Part shown: in pieces, positions 1 through 7,932 of the stretch | Numbering within the stretch: the first letter of the stretch is position 1 | Layout: each line of letters starts with the position of its first letter | Assembly: GCF_900142915.1 (NCBI RefSeq) | Contig: NZ_FRCM01000008.1 | Coordinates: forward strand, 124,001 to 188,000 | Origin: Mucilaginibacter sp. OK098 | Lineage (GTDB): Bacteria > Bacteroidota > Bacteroidia > Sphingobacteriales > Sphingobacteriaceae | Direction: 5' to 3' | DNA: 64,000 nt | Notes under the pieces: generated by a model | The model's input: only the letters and a program-made list of their open reading frames with translations | What the model was told of the DNA's origin: nothing | The model's database searches: none | Made by a program: the position numbers and the translations under genes

Positions 1-553
1 TCCCTAAAAATTTGGTGATAGGATAAAAAGTATTCAGCTTATCGTATGGTAATGGCGGCAACGAGTCCTGGTCTATCAGGTCTTCTTTGGCCGTTTTTGA
101 GATACTGCCATCAGGCGCTTTGTAGATCAGGTTTTTTATAAACTCAAACGGCTGATCATACTCTAAAGCATCAATCAAATTTGGGAAAGCATGATCTCCG
201 GGACCATTAATAATAAAATCAACATAACCAGAATAAAGCACCGAGTTTGGCTGGTTTGACGGAAAATATCCACCCCAGATCATTTTGGTATAGGGAAATT
301 TTTCTTTTATAGCCTTTGCAGCCAAAATTGCCTGCCGTAATTGCGGGCCGGGCATAACCGTAAACCCCAGGTACTTAAATTCACCCGTGTTTAAATACGA
401 TTCTATTTTTTTTATGGGATCGGCTTCGCAATTGCCATCAACTATTACCCAATCATATTTTCCATCAACCGATGCGGCAATGTTTAAAATAGAATTTGGG
501 ATCCTGTATTTATTTATAGCGCTTTTGGGATTGAACAGTAGTATCTTACTCAT
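1..553 (-). CDS. B12-binding domain radical SAM protein (N-terminal part, runs off the window)
   Basis: The minus-strand frame opens with ATG at 553 and stays open to base 1, giving about 184 residues. The start reads MSKILLFNPKSAINKYRIPN. A Rossmann-like segment follows, with LGFTVMPGP, then MIWGGYFPSNQP, then VDFIINGPGDHAFPNLIDAL. This order (NPK start, WGG-hP, GEGE-like GPGD) is that of cobalamin-binding domains that precede a radical SAM core. The CxxxCxxC cluster motif would lie beyond the left edge, so it is not seen. Such proteins do methylations, ring closures or other radical chemistry on lipids, antibiotics and cofactors. The gene diverges from the methyltransferase-led operon at 823, so a shared pathway is plausible but inferred. 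The family is fairly sure, the substrate unknown. Confidence 0.82.
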   Translation of the reverse strand, partial: MSKILLFNPKSAINKYRIPNSILNIAASVDGKYDWVIVDGNCEADPIKKIESYLNTGEFKYLGFTVMPGPQLRQAILAAKAIKEKFPYTKMIWGGYFPSNQPNSVLYSGYVDFIINGPGDHAFPNLIDALEYDQPFEFIKNLIYKAPDGSISKTAKEDLIDQDSLPPLPYDKLNTFYPITKFLG

Positions 554-590
554 GTTATATTCTCACAATATATTTGACAACAGGGCTGAT

Positions 591-638
591 CTCCGTAATA
601 CCGGCGGTAGTTATCCCGCCGGTATTTCCTTAACGGAG
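591..638. repeat. Inverted repeat / hairpin in the divergent intergenic region
   Basis: Arms 597-607 (AATACCGGCGG) and 616-626 (CCGCCGGTATT) pair perfectly over 11 bp around an 8-base loop. An outer pair, CTCCGT at 591-596 with ACGGAG at 633-638, extends it. It lies between the divergent starts at 553 and 823. There is no T-run, so an mRNA leader structure or REP-like element is as likely as a terminator. The rest of 554-822 shows nothing I can name. Confidence 0.45.
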
Positions 639-822
639 ACGTCAGTTCACACAAAAACCAATTTAACCCCAATTAAACAATTACTCTGTAGTAATTACGC
701 CCTGCTAAAAGCTAAGGTTGCCTGCTTTAATAAATAAAATTGCATAGGGCAACCCTCGTAAATAATTATACGTAATCTTTAGGTATACAACCTTTGGTTT
801 TACATTTAAATTATACCCTGTT

Positions 823-1563
823 TTGATAGCAACATTAAAAAGGTACATTCATAAAAAGATCTTCCCGTCAATTATAAAAGAGCAGGGAGTTGTGGAAGCC
901 TATGACATTTGGGCCGAAAATTACGATGCCCAGCCCGGTAACCTGATGCTTGACCTGGATGAACTGGTTTTTGGTGAATTACTGGGCACCATTGATATAC
1001 AAAACAAAGAAATTGCCGATATAGGATGCGGTACCGGTCGGCACTGGCCTAAAATTTTAAAGGAAGATGTTGCAGGCTTAACCGGTTTTGATGTTTCGCA
1101 GGGAATGCTTCAGAAGTTGAAAGAAAAATTTCAAGGAGCCAATACCCATACCATTACAGATAACGCGTTTTCTGATATCGCTGATCATACTTATGACATC
1201 ATCCTTTCCACCCTTACCGTTGCCCATATTGAAAATATTGAGGAAGCTTTGCAAGCATGGAGCAGGATCTTAAAAACTTCCGGGGATTTGATCATTACCG
1301 ATTTTCATCCCAACGCTTTAGCTTCCGGCGGTCAGCGAACTTTCAAACATAATAATGGCCACATTGCTGTGCGCAATTTTGTGCATTCAACCAACGCGAT
1401 AAGGGAAATACTTTTGAAAAATAATTTTAGGGTGGTTAGTGAAGTTGAAAAGAAAGTTGATGAAAAAGTAAGGCATTATTACCAGGCGCAAAATGCACTG
1501 CATGTATACGATAAATTTAAAGGCTTCCCGATAATTTACGGGATCCATTTCAGGAGGGGATAA
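823..1563 (+). CDS. SAM-dependent class I methyltransferase
   Basis: The protein has 246 residues. The SAM-binding motif I is IADIGCGTGRHWP at about residues 63-75, followed by GFDVSQGMLQKL (acidic end of strand 2) and YDIILSTLTVAHI (motif IV region), as in the Methyltransf_11/25 families. The reading frame offers no ATG at its beginning. TTG at 823 is the first usable start and keeps the conserved N-terminal AYDIWAENYD helix. The stop TAA is followed at once by the ATG of the amidohydrolase, so the genes are translationally linked. The methyl acceptor cannot be told from sequence. The family is secure; the start codon is only probable. Confidence 0.85.
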   Translation: MIATLKRYIHKKIFPSIIKEQGVVEAYDIWAENYDAQPGNLMLDLDELVFGELLGTIDIQNKEIADIGCGTGRHWPKILKEDVAGLTGFDVSQGMLQKLKEKFQGANTHTITDNAFSDIADHTYDIILSTLTVAHIENIEEALQAWSRILKTSGDLIITDFHPNALASGGQRTFKHNNGHIAVRNFVHSTNAIREILLKNNFRVVSEVEKKVDEKVRHYYQAQNALHVYDKFKGFPIIYGIHFRRG

Positions 1564-2733
1564 ATGATCCTTGGCAATATAAATATAATTGGCAATAACG
1601 AACCTGTAAACATCAGGGTTTGTAATGGAAAGATAGCGGATATTACTCCGGTATCTTCAAAAAACAAAACAGGTCACTTACAGCTAACTTTTGATGATGC
1701 CATTACATTTCCGGGACTTATAAACTCTCATGACCATTTGGATTTTAACCTCTTCCCTCAACTTGGCAACAAGAAATATCACAATTATACCGAATGGGGT
1801 AAGCATATCCACAAAACCTATAAAGATGAGATAGCCGCCGTTCTGAAAATCCCGGGGCTGTTAAGAGCTGAATGGGGTATATACAAAAACCTGCTTTGCG
1901 GTGTTACAACAGTGGTTAATCACGGTGAAAAATCAGGGTTGAAAAACGAGTTGATAACAGTGTTTGAAGAAAGCCAATGTTTGCATTCTGTCCATTTTGA
2001 GAAGAACTGGAAAATCAAGCTGAATAATCCCTTAAAGAGAGACCTGCCGGTAAATATTCATGTTGGCGAGGGCGATGACTGGCTGTCATTTAGGGAAATC
2101 GATCACCTGATCCAATATAACCTATTAAAAAGGAAGCTTATAGGGGTCCATGGCGTATCCATGTCGGCAATGCAGGCAGAAAAGTTTGAGGCACTGGTTT
2201 GGTGCCCTGAATCAAATTATTTTTTGCTGGATAAAACAGCGCCGGTGGATGAGCTTGCTAAGCATACCAAAATATTATTCGGCACAGATTCAACACTAAC
2301 CGGGAGCTGGGATATTTGGGAGCACCTGAAATTGGCAAGAAAAACCAAATTACTTACCGACGAAGAGTTATATGCAGCCATGAATCAAAATGCGGCAAAT
2401 ACCTGGCAATTAAATACAGGCAGTATTAATGAGGGAAAGGATGCTGACCTTGTAGTTGCAAAACAACCTGCCGGAAAGAAAGGCCTTGATGCCTTTTTTG
2501 CACTTACTCCTGCTGATATATTACTGGTAATTCATAAAGGTGAGATTAGGTTGTTTGACCAGGCCATGTTGCCTCAATTACAGCCTATTGAATTGGACAA
2601 CTACAGTAAAGTTTTTATAACCGGCGCGTGCAAGTATGTAAAAGGAGATCTGCCGGCATTGATAAAAATGATAAAGGCATACCAGCCGGATGTTAATTTC
2701 CCCGCAGATATAAATGAGCTTGTACCATTATGA
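1564..2733 (+). CDS. Amidohydrolase superfamily protein (metal-dependent hydrolase)
   Basis: The protein has 389 residues with the classical TIM-barrel amidohydrolase layout. A small N-terminal beta-sandwich leads to the metal pair H56-D-H58 in INSHDHLDF. Further expected ligands are H166 (NIHVGEG), H196 (GVHGVSM) and D242 (FGTDSTLTGSWD). The C-terminal segment NEGKDADLVVAKQ is the usual composite-barrel closing strand. The HxH...H...H...D set without a carboxylated lysine resembles the cytosine deaminase/chlorohydrolase group, which acts on cyclic amidines and aminated rings. Its ATG abuts the methyltransferase stop, and its 3' end overlaps the deacetylase start by 4 bp. The substrate is unknown; its place among glycan genes is unusual. 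Confidence 0.85.
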   Translation: MILGNINIIGNNEPVNIRVCNGKIADITPVSSKNKTGHLQLTFDDAITFPGLINSHDHLDFNLFPQLGNKKYHNYTEWGKHIHKTYKDEIAAVLKIPGLLRAEWGIYKNLLCGVTTVVNHGEKSGLKNELITVFEESQCLHSVHFEKNWKIKLNNPLKRDLPVNIHVGEGDDWLSFREIDHLIQYNLLKRKLIGVHGVSMSAMQAEKFEALVWCPESNYFLLDKTAPVDELAKHTKILFGTDSTLTGSWDIWEHLKLARKTKLLTDEELYAAMNQNAANTWQLNTGSINEGKDADLVVAKQPAGKKGLDAFFALTPADILLVIHKGEIRLFDQAMLPQLQPIELDNYSKVFITGACKYVKGDLPALIKMIKAYQPDVNFPADINELVPL

Positions 2734-3737
2734 CCCTATCTCAAAAAATAAGCTCAAAATTGGCCGGGAAAATCAAATACCTGTTTAGGGATCTATGTCA
2801 TGGATTAGGGTTTTATAAAAACTTCTACAGATCAGCAAGGGGAAGCAGGATCTTGTTATATCATGGCATTTGCGAGCATGATCATTTAAAATTCAATACC
2901 CTTTTCCTTACAAGGAAAACCTTTGAATCGCACCTTAAATTCTATAAAAAACATTTCAATGTACTATCGCTGGATGACTATTATCAACAAAAACTTAGCA
3001 ATACCAGGTTCAATGTCTGTTTAACATTTGATGACGGTTTTGCTAATAACCATAAATATGTATTGCCACTTTTGGAACAATATGAAATACCTGCTACATT
3101 TTTTATTACCGCTATTCAAGTAGCAGGCTATGATATTTTGTGGAATGACTTTTTAAGCATTGCCGGTAAATATGGACCGGCTAAATTCAATTTTAAAGGC
3201 GAGGCTTATATAAAAGATCGCTATAACAAATATCTCTCAACTGATAATGGCATAAGTTTAGCCGAAAAATTAAGATTTAGCGGGTTTGATAAAAAAGTGG
3301 AGATGATGAAAGCGCTTTACCCTTTAGCACCATTTAAAACTAAAAAACAGGATGAAGATTACTGGCTGCAAATGACAACCCGGCAGATCAGGGAGCTCTC
3401 CGCCTCCCCTTTCGTAACTATCGGCGCTCATGGTTATTATCATAATGACCTGGCAAAAATCAACATCCGTGAAACAGCAGAAGAACTGGCCCTTACAAAG
3501 CAATATCTAGAAAATATTATTGAGAGGCCTGTAAACAGCTTTGCATTTCCGTATGGGTCATATAACAATGCCGTTATGGAAGCAGCTAAAAAGGCAGGCT
3601 ATGAAAAGCTGCTTGCAACAGAATTTGTTAGTGCCGAAGATCACGATGATAATGCGATGCGCGAACGCTTAACGGTAAATCCGTTTATATCTGTCAATAA
3701 TCAAATGTATGCAACTATAACCGGTAGTTATGAATAA
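2730..3737 (+). CDS. Polysaccharide deacetylase (NodB homology, CE4-like)
   Basis: The protein has 335 residues. The NodB core begins at NVCLTFDDGFANN with D101-D102 as catalytic base and metal ligand, then PATFFIT. The metal-binding HxxxH is H234 and H238 in GAHGYYHNDL, and SFAFPYGSY is the later conserved motif. No clear signal peptide is seen, so it may act in the cytoplasm or on the inner membrane face on a lipid-linked sugar. ATG overlaps the amidohydrolase stop (ATGA), and the next gene overlaps by 8 bases. Removal of N-acetyl groups, possibly followed by re-acylation by the adjacent GNAT protein, is a reasonable inference. Confidence 0.88.
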   Translation: MTLSQKISSKLAGKIKYLFRDLCHGLGFYKNFYRSARGSRILLYHGICEHDHLKFNTLFLTRKTFESHLKFYKKHFNVLSLDDYYQQKLSNTRFNVCLTFDDGFANNHKYVLPLLEQYEIPATFFITAIQVAGYDILWNDFLSIAGKYGPAKFNFKGEAYIKDRYNKYLSTDNGISLAEKLRFSGFDKKVEMMKALYPLAPFKTKKQDEDYWLQMTTRQIRELSASPFVTIGAHGYYHNDLAKINIRETAEELALTKQYLENIIERPVNSFAFPYGSYNNAVMEAAKKAGYEKLLATEFVSAEDHDDNAMRERLTVNPFISVNNQMYATITGSYE

Positions 3738-4680
3738 TAATCATCCAGACGTCCAATACATTGTAGAACGGCTAAATGCTAAAAATTTAACCGATATAGA
3801 ACGGTTATATGTTGCGGTTTATGGCAAACAGGTGGCTCCCGGCTTTTTTACAAAAAAGTATAACACCGCATTTACAGGCGTTGAATATACAGGCTTCATT
3901 GCCTACAATAATCAGCGGCAGCCCATTGCTTTTTATGCGGTTATTCCCTGCTTTATAAAGTACGGTGATCAAATTATCCTTGCTGCACAATCAGCAGATA
4001 CCATGACACACCCGGATCATCGCATTAAAGGGTTATTTGTTGAACTTTCGCTAACTACTTTTCAGCTATGCCGCGATTTAAATATCCAACTGCTTTTTGG
4101 GTTCCCTAATCAAAATTCATTGCCCGGCGCTGTAAATAAATTGAGCTGGCAAATAACAGATACAATGGATTGTTTTATTATCCATACGGGTAACTTTTCA
4201 TGGAAATGGGTACTGGATAGGTTCTCTGTCCTGAAAATTTTATATGGTCGTTATCAAAAACGCATTTTAAAAAGGTACCTGGCTAAAGAAAACAGAATTG
4301 ATAATTCAGTATTTAAAGATGACTGCTGTGGCGTATACCGTGATGAGCTTTACTTTAAATATAAAACCTATACCGATACCAAATTCATAAAAATAAATGC
4401 TTCAATTTTGTGGGTAAAAATAAGCGACGTACTTTTAATAGGTGATATATCCGTATTACCTGATGATTTTGATGATACGATGTATGAATTAAAAAAGCTT
4501 GCCAATAAGCTCGGCATAAAGCAGATTCATTTTCATGCATCGCCCGGTACAACTTTGCATAGTCTATTCGCTATGCGCTTTAATTCAATCCCTTCCTTCC
4601 CGGTATTATTTAAAGTTTTGGATTGGGATTTACAGATAGATAAGATTAAATTCACTTCAGCAGATATAGATACCTTTTAA
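3730..4680 (+). CDS. GNAT-family N-acyltransferase
   Basis: The protein has 316 residues, longer than a single-domain GNAT (about 150). Residues 10-160 carry the fold: YTGFIAYNNQRQPIAFYAV, SADTMTHPDHRIKGLFVEL (acyl-CoA pyrophosphate-binding turn) and LLFGFPNQNSLPGA. The C-terminal half is a second, more divergent region that may be a degenerate repeat of the fold. It overlaps the upstream deacetylase by 8 bases and is followed 2 bases later by the next gene. Pairing with a deacetylase suggests acylation of a freed amino sugar. The donor acyl group and acceptor are unknown. Confidence 0.7.
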   Translation: MNNNHPDVQYIVERLNAKNLTDIERLYVAVYGKQVAPGFFTKKYNTAFTGVEYTGFIAYNNQRQPIAFYAVIPCFIKYGDQIILAAQSADTMTHPDHRIKGLFVELSLTTFQLCRDLNIQLLFGFPNQNSLPGAVNKLSWQITDTMDCFIIHTGNFSWKWVLDRFSVLKILYGRYQKRILKRYLAKENRIDNSVFKDDCCGVYRDELYFKYKTYTDTKFIKINASILWVKISDVLLIGDISVLPDDFDDTMYELKKLANKLGIKQIHFHASPGTTLHSLFAMRFNSIPSFPVLFKVLDWDLQIDKIKFTSADIDTF

Positions 4681-4681
4681 T

Positions 4682-5596
4682 ATGGGTTTTATAAACAAAC
4701 TTTTTTTTGGCAATAAGAAAATAAGCACCTTTAAAATAGCAAGGCTGCACGCAAACGAAATTGAGGAAAAAGTTTATTTAAGAAATGGCATGCACCAGGC
4801 GGATATCACCTCGACCAACAGCATGATCTGCCTCGATCCGTTCTGCATGGCAGCGTGGTTAACCACCGGGCAGGCAGCTTTAATCAGCAACCAGCAAGCG
4901 CAAATCCATTTTATGAAAGGCAGCCAGTTGAATGCGGCTATCGATGTGTCATTAATTGAAAAGATTGCCACACCCCATGGTGTATTATTTTTATACAAGG
5001 TCGGGCGTGTAAAAAACTACCAGCTAAGCACCCTTCACAGGTTAGTGTTGTTCACTTACTTTCTGCGTTCAAAAGCCAATACCTATTACAGTCGCAAGGT
5101 TATAAGCGCCATGTATTCCTATCCGCGAAGCATTATCATTGTATCTTATAAAGATGCTGATTACTGCAATATATTCCCAATGGATATTCACGGCTATATA
5201 AAGGAAGAAGGAATGTATCTATTAGGTTTAAGAACCACCAATGTTACTCTTGATAAAATTCTTACTGCCAAAAAAGTAGTGGTTTGCAATACCAATGATG
5301 TTGATATAAATACGGTTTATGATTTGGGGAAACATTCTAGCAGATCACCCACAACACCTGATCATTTACCATTTAAAACTACGGAAAGTGAGCTTTTCGG
5401 ATTCCCGGTGCCCGATTTTGTTGGCTCCTATAAAGAAATAGAGATCATCACCAACAAAAAAATGGGCTATCATATGCTGATGGTTGGCAAAGTTTTAAAT
5501 AAAAAACAGGTAAAAAGTAATCCGTCATCACTTTACCATATTGGTTTTTTACAGTTTCAAAACAGTACTTATAAAAGTATAGATGGGTTATTTTAA
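4682..5596 (+). CDS. Conserved protein with a possible flavin-reductase-like domain
   Basis: The protein has 304 residues and I do not recognise it firmly. Residues 130-300 contain YPRSIIIVSYKDADYCNIFP, then YLLGLRTTN, VVVCNTND, a central LGKHSSRS and a C-terminal YHIGFLQFQN. This succession recalls the FMN-binding split barrel of flavin reductase-like proteins. The N-terminal 120 residues are unlike that family and have no clear membrane segment. It sits 2 bases after the GNAT gene and 17 bases before the glycosyltransferase, so it belongs to the operon. The fold call is tentative and no reaction is claimed. Confidence 0.45.
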   Translation: MGFINKLFFGNKKISTFKIARLHANEIEEKVYLRNGMHQADITSTNSMICLDPFCMAAWLTTGQAALISNQQAQIHFMKGSQLNAAIDVSLIEKIATPHGVLFLYKVGRVKNYQLSTLHRLVLFTYFLRSKANTYYSRKVISAMYSYPRSIIIVSYKDADYCNIFPMDIHGYIKEEGMYLLGLRTTNVTLDKILTAKKVVVCNTNDVDINTVYDLGKHSSRSPTTPDHLPFKTTESELFGFPVPDFVGSYKEIEIITNKKMGYHMLMVGKVLNKKQVKSNPSSLYHIGFLQFQNSTYKSIDGLF

Positions 5597-5613
5597 TTTA
5601 AAGTGAAGCATTT

Positions 5614-6714
5614 ATGCTGTATGTATCCATAAGCTATAGTTACTCCCCTGACTTTAACACGCCCGAAAGCTGGTTTAAAAGAACAGCGGGCTACGCTGAG
5701 ATCTTTGAATGGCTGGCTAAGGAGAATAAGGTAATCAGCGTAAAGCAGATCAATTATGAAGGAGTGGCCTCGCACAATGGCGTTGAATACCAATTTATAA
5801 ACTTAAACCGGGAAAAAACGCATTTCCCGTTCCGGCTAAACAGGTTTATAAAGGGCTTAAATCCTGATATGGTGATCGTACAAGGATTACATAACCCAAT
5901 TCAGTTGATCCTCCTCCATTCTATCTTAAATAAAAACACAAAGATCATTGTCCACCATCACGCCGAAAAGCCCCTGCCCGGCATCAAAAAATATGCACAA
6001 AAATTAGCCGACCGTTTTGTTGATGCTTATTTGTTCGCCTCGATGGACATGGGATTGGATTGGGTTAAAAAGGGCAACATCTCATCGGCCAAAAAAATTC
6101 ACGAGGTAATGGAGGTTTCTTCCAATTTCTATCCTGTTGATAAAGCATTGGCAAAGCATAAAACCAACGCATCAGGCAATGCAGTTTTTTTATGGGTAGG
6201 CCGGCTAAATGACAATAAAGACCCGCTAAATGTGGTAAGGGCGTTTTTGAAATATGCAAAAAACAATCCTGCCGCACGTTTATACATGATCTATCATACC
6301 GATGAATTGCTTGGAGATCTCAACGCCCTGCTTAAAAATTCCCCTGCAGGACATGCAATTATTTTGATCGGAAAGGTACCCCACGATGATTTATTGTATT
6401 GGTTTAACAGTGCAGATTTTTTGATCTCAGGCTCACATTATGAGGGCAGTGGCACAGCTGTTTGCGAGGCCATGTCATGCGGTTGTGTGCCTGTTGTAAC
6501 TGATATCTTCTCATTCAGGATGATCACTGATGATGGTAAATGCGGGCTGTTGTATGAGGCAGGAAATGAAGCTGCTTTATTGAATGTATTGAATCAAATT
6601 GGTAAATTAGATTTAGAGGAAAAACGGGAATTATGTTTAAGCTATTTTAGGGAGAAATTGTCATTTTCGGCTATTGCGAAGCAGATTGCTGAGATTGCTG
6701 AGGGGTTAAATTAA
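5614..6714 (+). CDS. Glycosyltransferase, GT4-like (GT-B fold)
   Basis: The protein has 366 residues. The donor-binding half has VFLWVGRLNDNKDPLNVVRA near residue 190 and the E-x7-E motif in HYEGSGTAVCEAM near residue 276. GCVPVVTDIFSFRMI and CGLLYEAGN follow, all standard in retaining GT4 enzymes. The N-terminal acceptor domain is short and divergent. It is the last gene of the plus-strand run that starts at 823. The sugar and acceptor are not predictable, but with the deacetylase and acyltransferase it points to a modified surface glycan or glycolipid. Confidence 0.88.
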   Translation: MLYVSISYSYSPDFNTPESWFKRTAGYAEIFEWLAKENKVISVKQINYEGVASHNGVEYQFINLNREKTHFPFRLNRFIKGLNPDMVIVQGLHNPIQLILLHSILNKNTKIIVHHHAEKPLPGIKKYAQKLADRFVDAYLFASMDMGLDWVKKGNISSAKKIHEVMEVSSNFYPVDKALAKHKTNASGNAVFLWVGRLNDNKDPLNVVRAFLKYAKNNPAARLYMIYHTDELLGDLNALLKNSPAGHAIILIGKVPHDDLLYWFNSADFLISGSHYEGSGTAVCEAMSCGCVPVVTDIFSFRMITDDGKCGLLYEAGNEAALLNVLNQIGKLDLEEKRELCLSYFREKLSFSAIAKQIAEIAEGLN

Positions 6715-6721
6715 TTAAAAC

Positions 6722-6837
6722 ATGTCATTGCGAGCGAAGCGTGGCAACCGCATGCCATGCACAACCGCCAATACAAGTTCTACACCTTTCTGTTCGCTCT
6801 GTATAACATGCGATTGCTTCGTACCTCGCAATGACAT
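6722..6837. repeat. Inverted-repeat element, copy 1 (116 bp)
   Basis: The ends are perfect 13-nt inverted repeats, ATGTCATTGCGAG at 6722-6734 and CTCGCAATGACAT at 6825-6837. Inner arms include CGAAGC-GTGGCAACCGCATG on the left and the related ATGCGATTGCTTCGTACC on the right. It is closely related to the copy at 9711-9822. It has no coding content and lies between two convergent genes, so it may also act as a bidirectional terminator. It looks like a REP/MITE-type dispersed element. Confidence 0.75.
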
Positions 6838-6873
6838 AGGGGCGAATTAGTTTTATAAAGAATCCGGGAACAA

Positions 6874-7932
6874 TCAATCCACAAACAAGCTAACCATATT
6901 CTTGGCAATCTCTTGAATAGTACACATTAAAACCGGCTCATGATCTGTCTTTTTATTTTTAAGGATAGAAAGCAGTTTGGCGTTCATTTCTTCCGCGCTA
7001 TTTACAACATGATGATGGCGGTAATTTTTATCCATCGGCTTGCAAAACGAAACCACCTGGGCACCAGCATATAAAGCCTCGGATAGTACAGCGCCAAATC
7101 CCTCATAGTTTGAGGGGTGTAAAAATATTTTTGACCGCTGCATTAACTTTAATACTTCTTTATGGGGCAGCTCGCCTTTGAATGTAAGGTTATTATCTAA
7201 GTTTTTTGACCGCGCTAATGATCTTAACCAATCCAGATCCGGACCCTTACCACAAATAACAGCTTTAATATGCGGGTAAAATTCTTTTAAATAACTTACC
7301 GACTCAATAAAAACGTCATACTGTTTTAACGGAATTAATGCCCCTGCACCCAAAATATCAAGATCTCTTCTATGAGTTGCTGTACTAAACTGAGAAGGAT
7401 CAATTCCCACTGGAATTACCTGGGCTGGCGTTATTCCATAATTTTTCTTTACTTCCCTTACAACAAAATCTGATAACGCAATCAGCTCATCTCCCTTAGG
7501 CTTTATCCATTTAAAATACTTGTTATATTTCCTGGCATCCTGGCCCAGCAGCCAGCTATAGTGAGTTAAACCATGTTTTTTTGCAAACCTGCTGCCTACA
7601 AATGCACATTCGCCAAACCAAAAGCTTAGTAAGCCTATTATTTGATATTCTTTATGCAGCTTTTTTAGGATCAGCCACGCTTTTTGCCATGTAATAAGGC
7701 GAAAGATCCGGCCTTTATCTTTCCCGCCAATAGCAATTACCCTAACACCGTGCCATTCATATTCGGCTGCGAAAAACGGGTATTGAAAAGTTAAAACAAC
7801 AATATTAAGGCCCGGACAAACCTCTTTTAATGCTTTTACAAAGATCTGCTGGGGAGGCAAGCAAGTGGTATCGGCCTTATCTTTAGGAAAGCCGGGGCTG
7901 AGAATCACCAGAGTTTGCCGCTTATGCTTCAT
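6874..7932 (-). CDS. Glycosyltransferase, GT4-like
   Basis: The protein has 352 residues. The N-terminal LVILSPGFPKDKADTTCLPP is a GT-B acceptor-domain opening. The C-terminal half has ILGAGALIPLKQYDVFIESV, AVICGKGPDLDWL and HPSNYEGFGAVLSEALYAG, with the E-x7-E pair near residue 276. Its start ATG overlaps the end of the ABC exporter gene by 11 bases, so the two are co-translated and probably act on the same product. It is convergent with the plus-strand glycosyltransferase at 5614-6714. Confidence 0.88.
   Translation of the reverse strand: MKHKRQTLVILSPGFPKDKADTTCLPPQQIFVKALKEVCPGLNIVVLTFQYPFFAAEYEWHGVRVIAIGGKDKGRIFRLITWQKAWLILKKLHKEYQIIGLLSFWFGECAFVGSRFAKKHGLTHYSWLLGQDARKYNKYFKWIKPKGDELIALSDFVVREVKKNYGITPAQVIPVGIDPSQFSTATHRRDLDILGAGALIPLKQYDVFIESVSYLKEFYPHIKAVICGKGPDLDWLRSLARSKNLDNNLTFKGELPHKEVLKLMQRSKIFLHPSNYEGFGAVLSEALYAGAQVVSFCKPMDKNYRHHHVVNSAEEMNAKLLSILKNKKTDHEPVLMCTIQEIAKNMVSLFVD

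Noticed and set aside
387..737. Plus-strand open frame of 116 codons
   Set aside because: It lies opposite the B12 radical SAM gene for most of its length and runs into the hairpin gap. The composition is not protein-like and the minus-strand frame shows family motifs.
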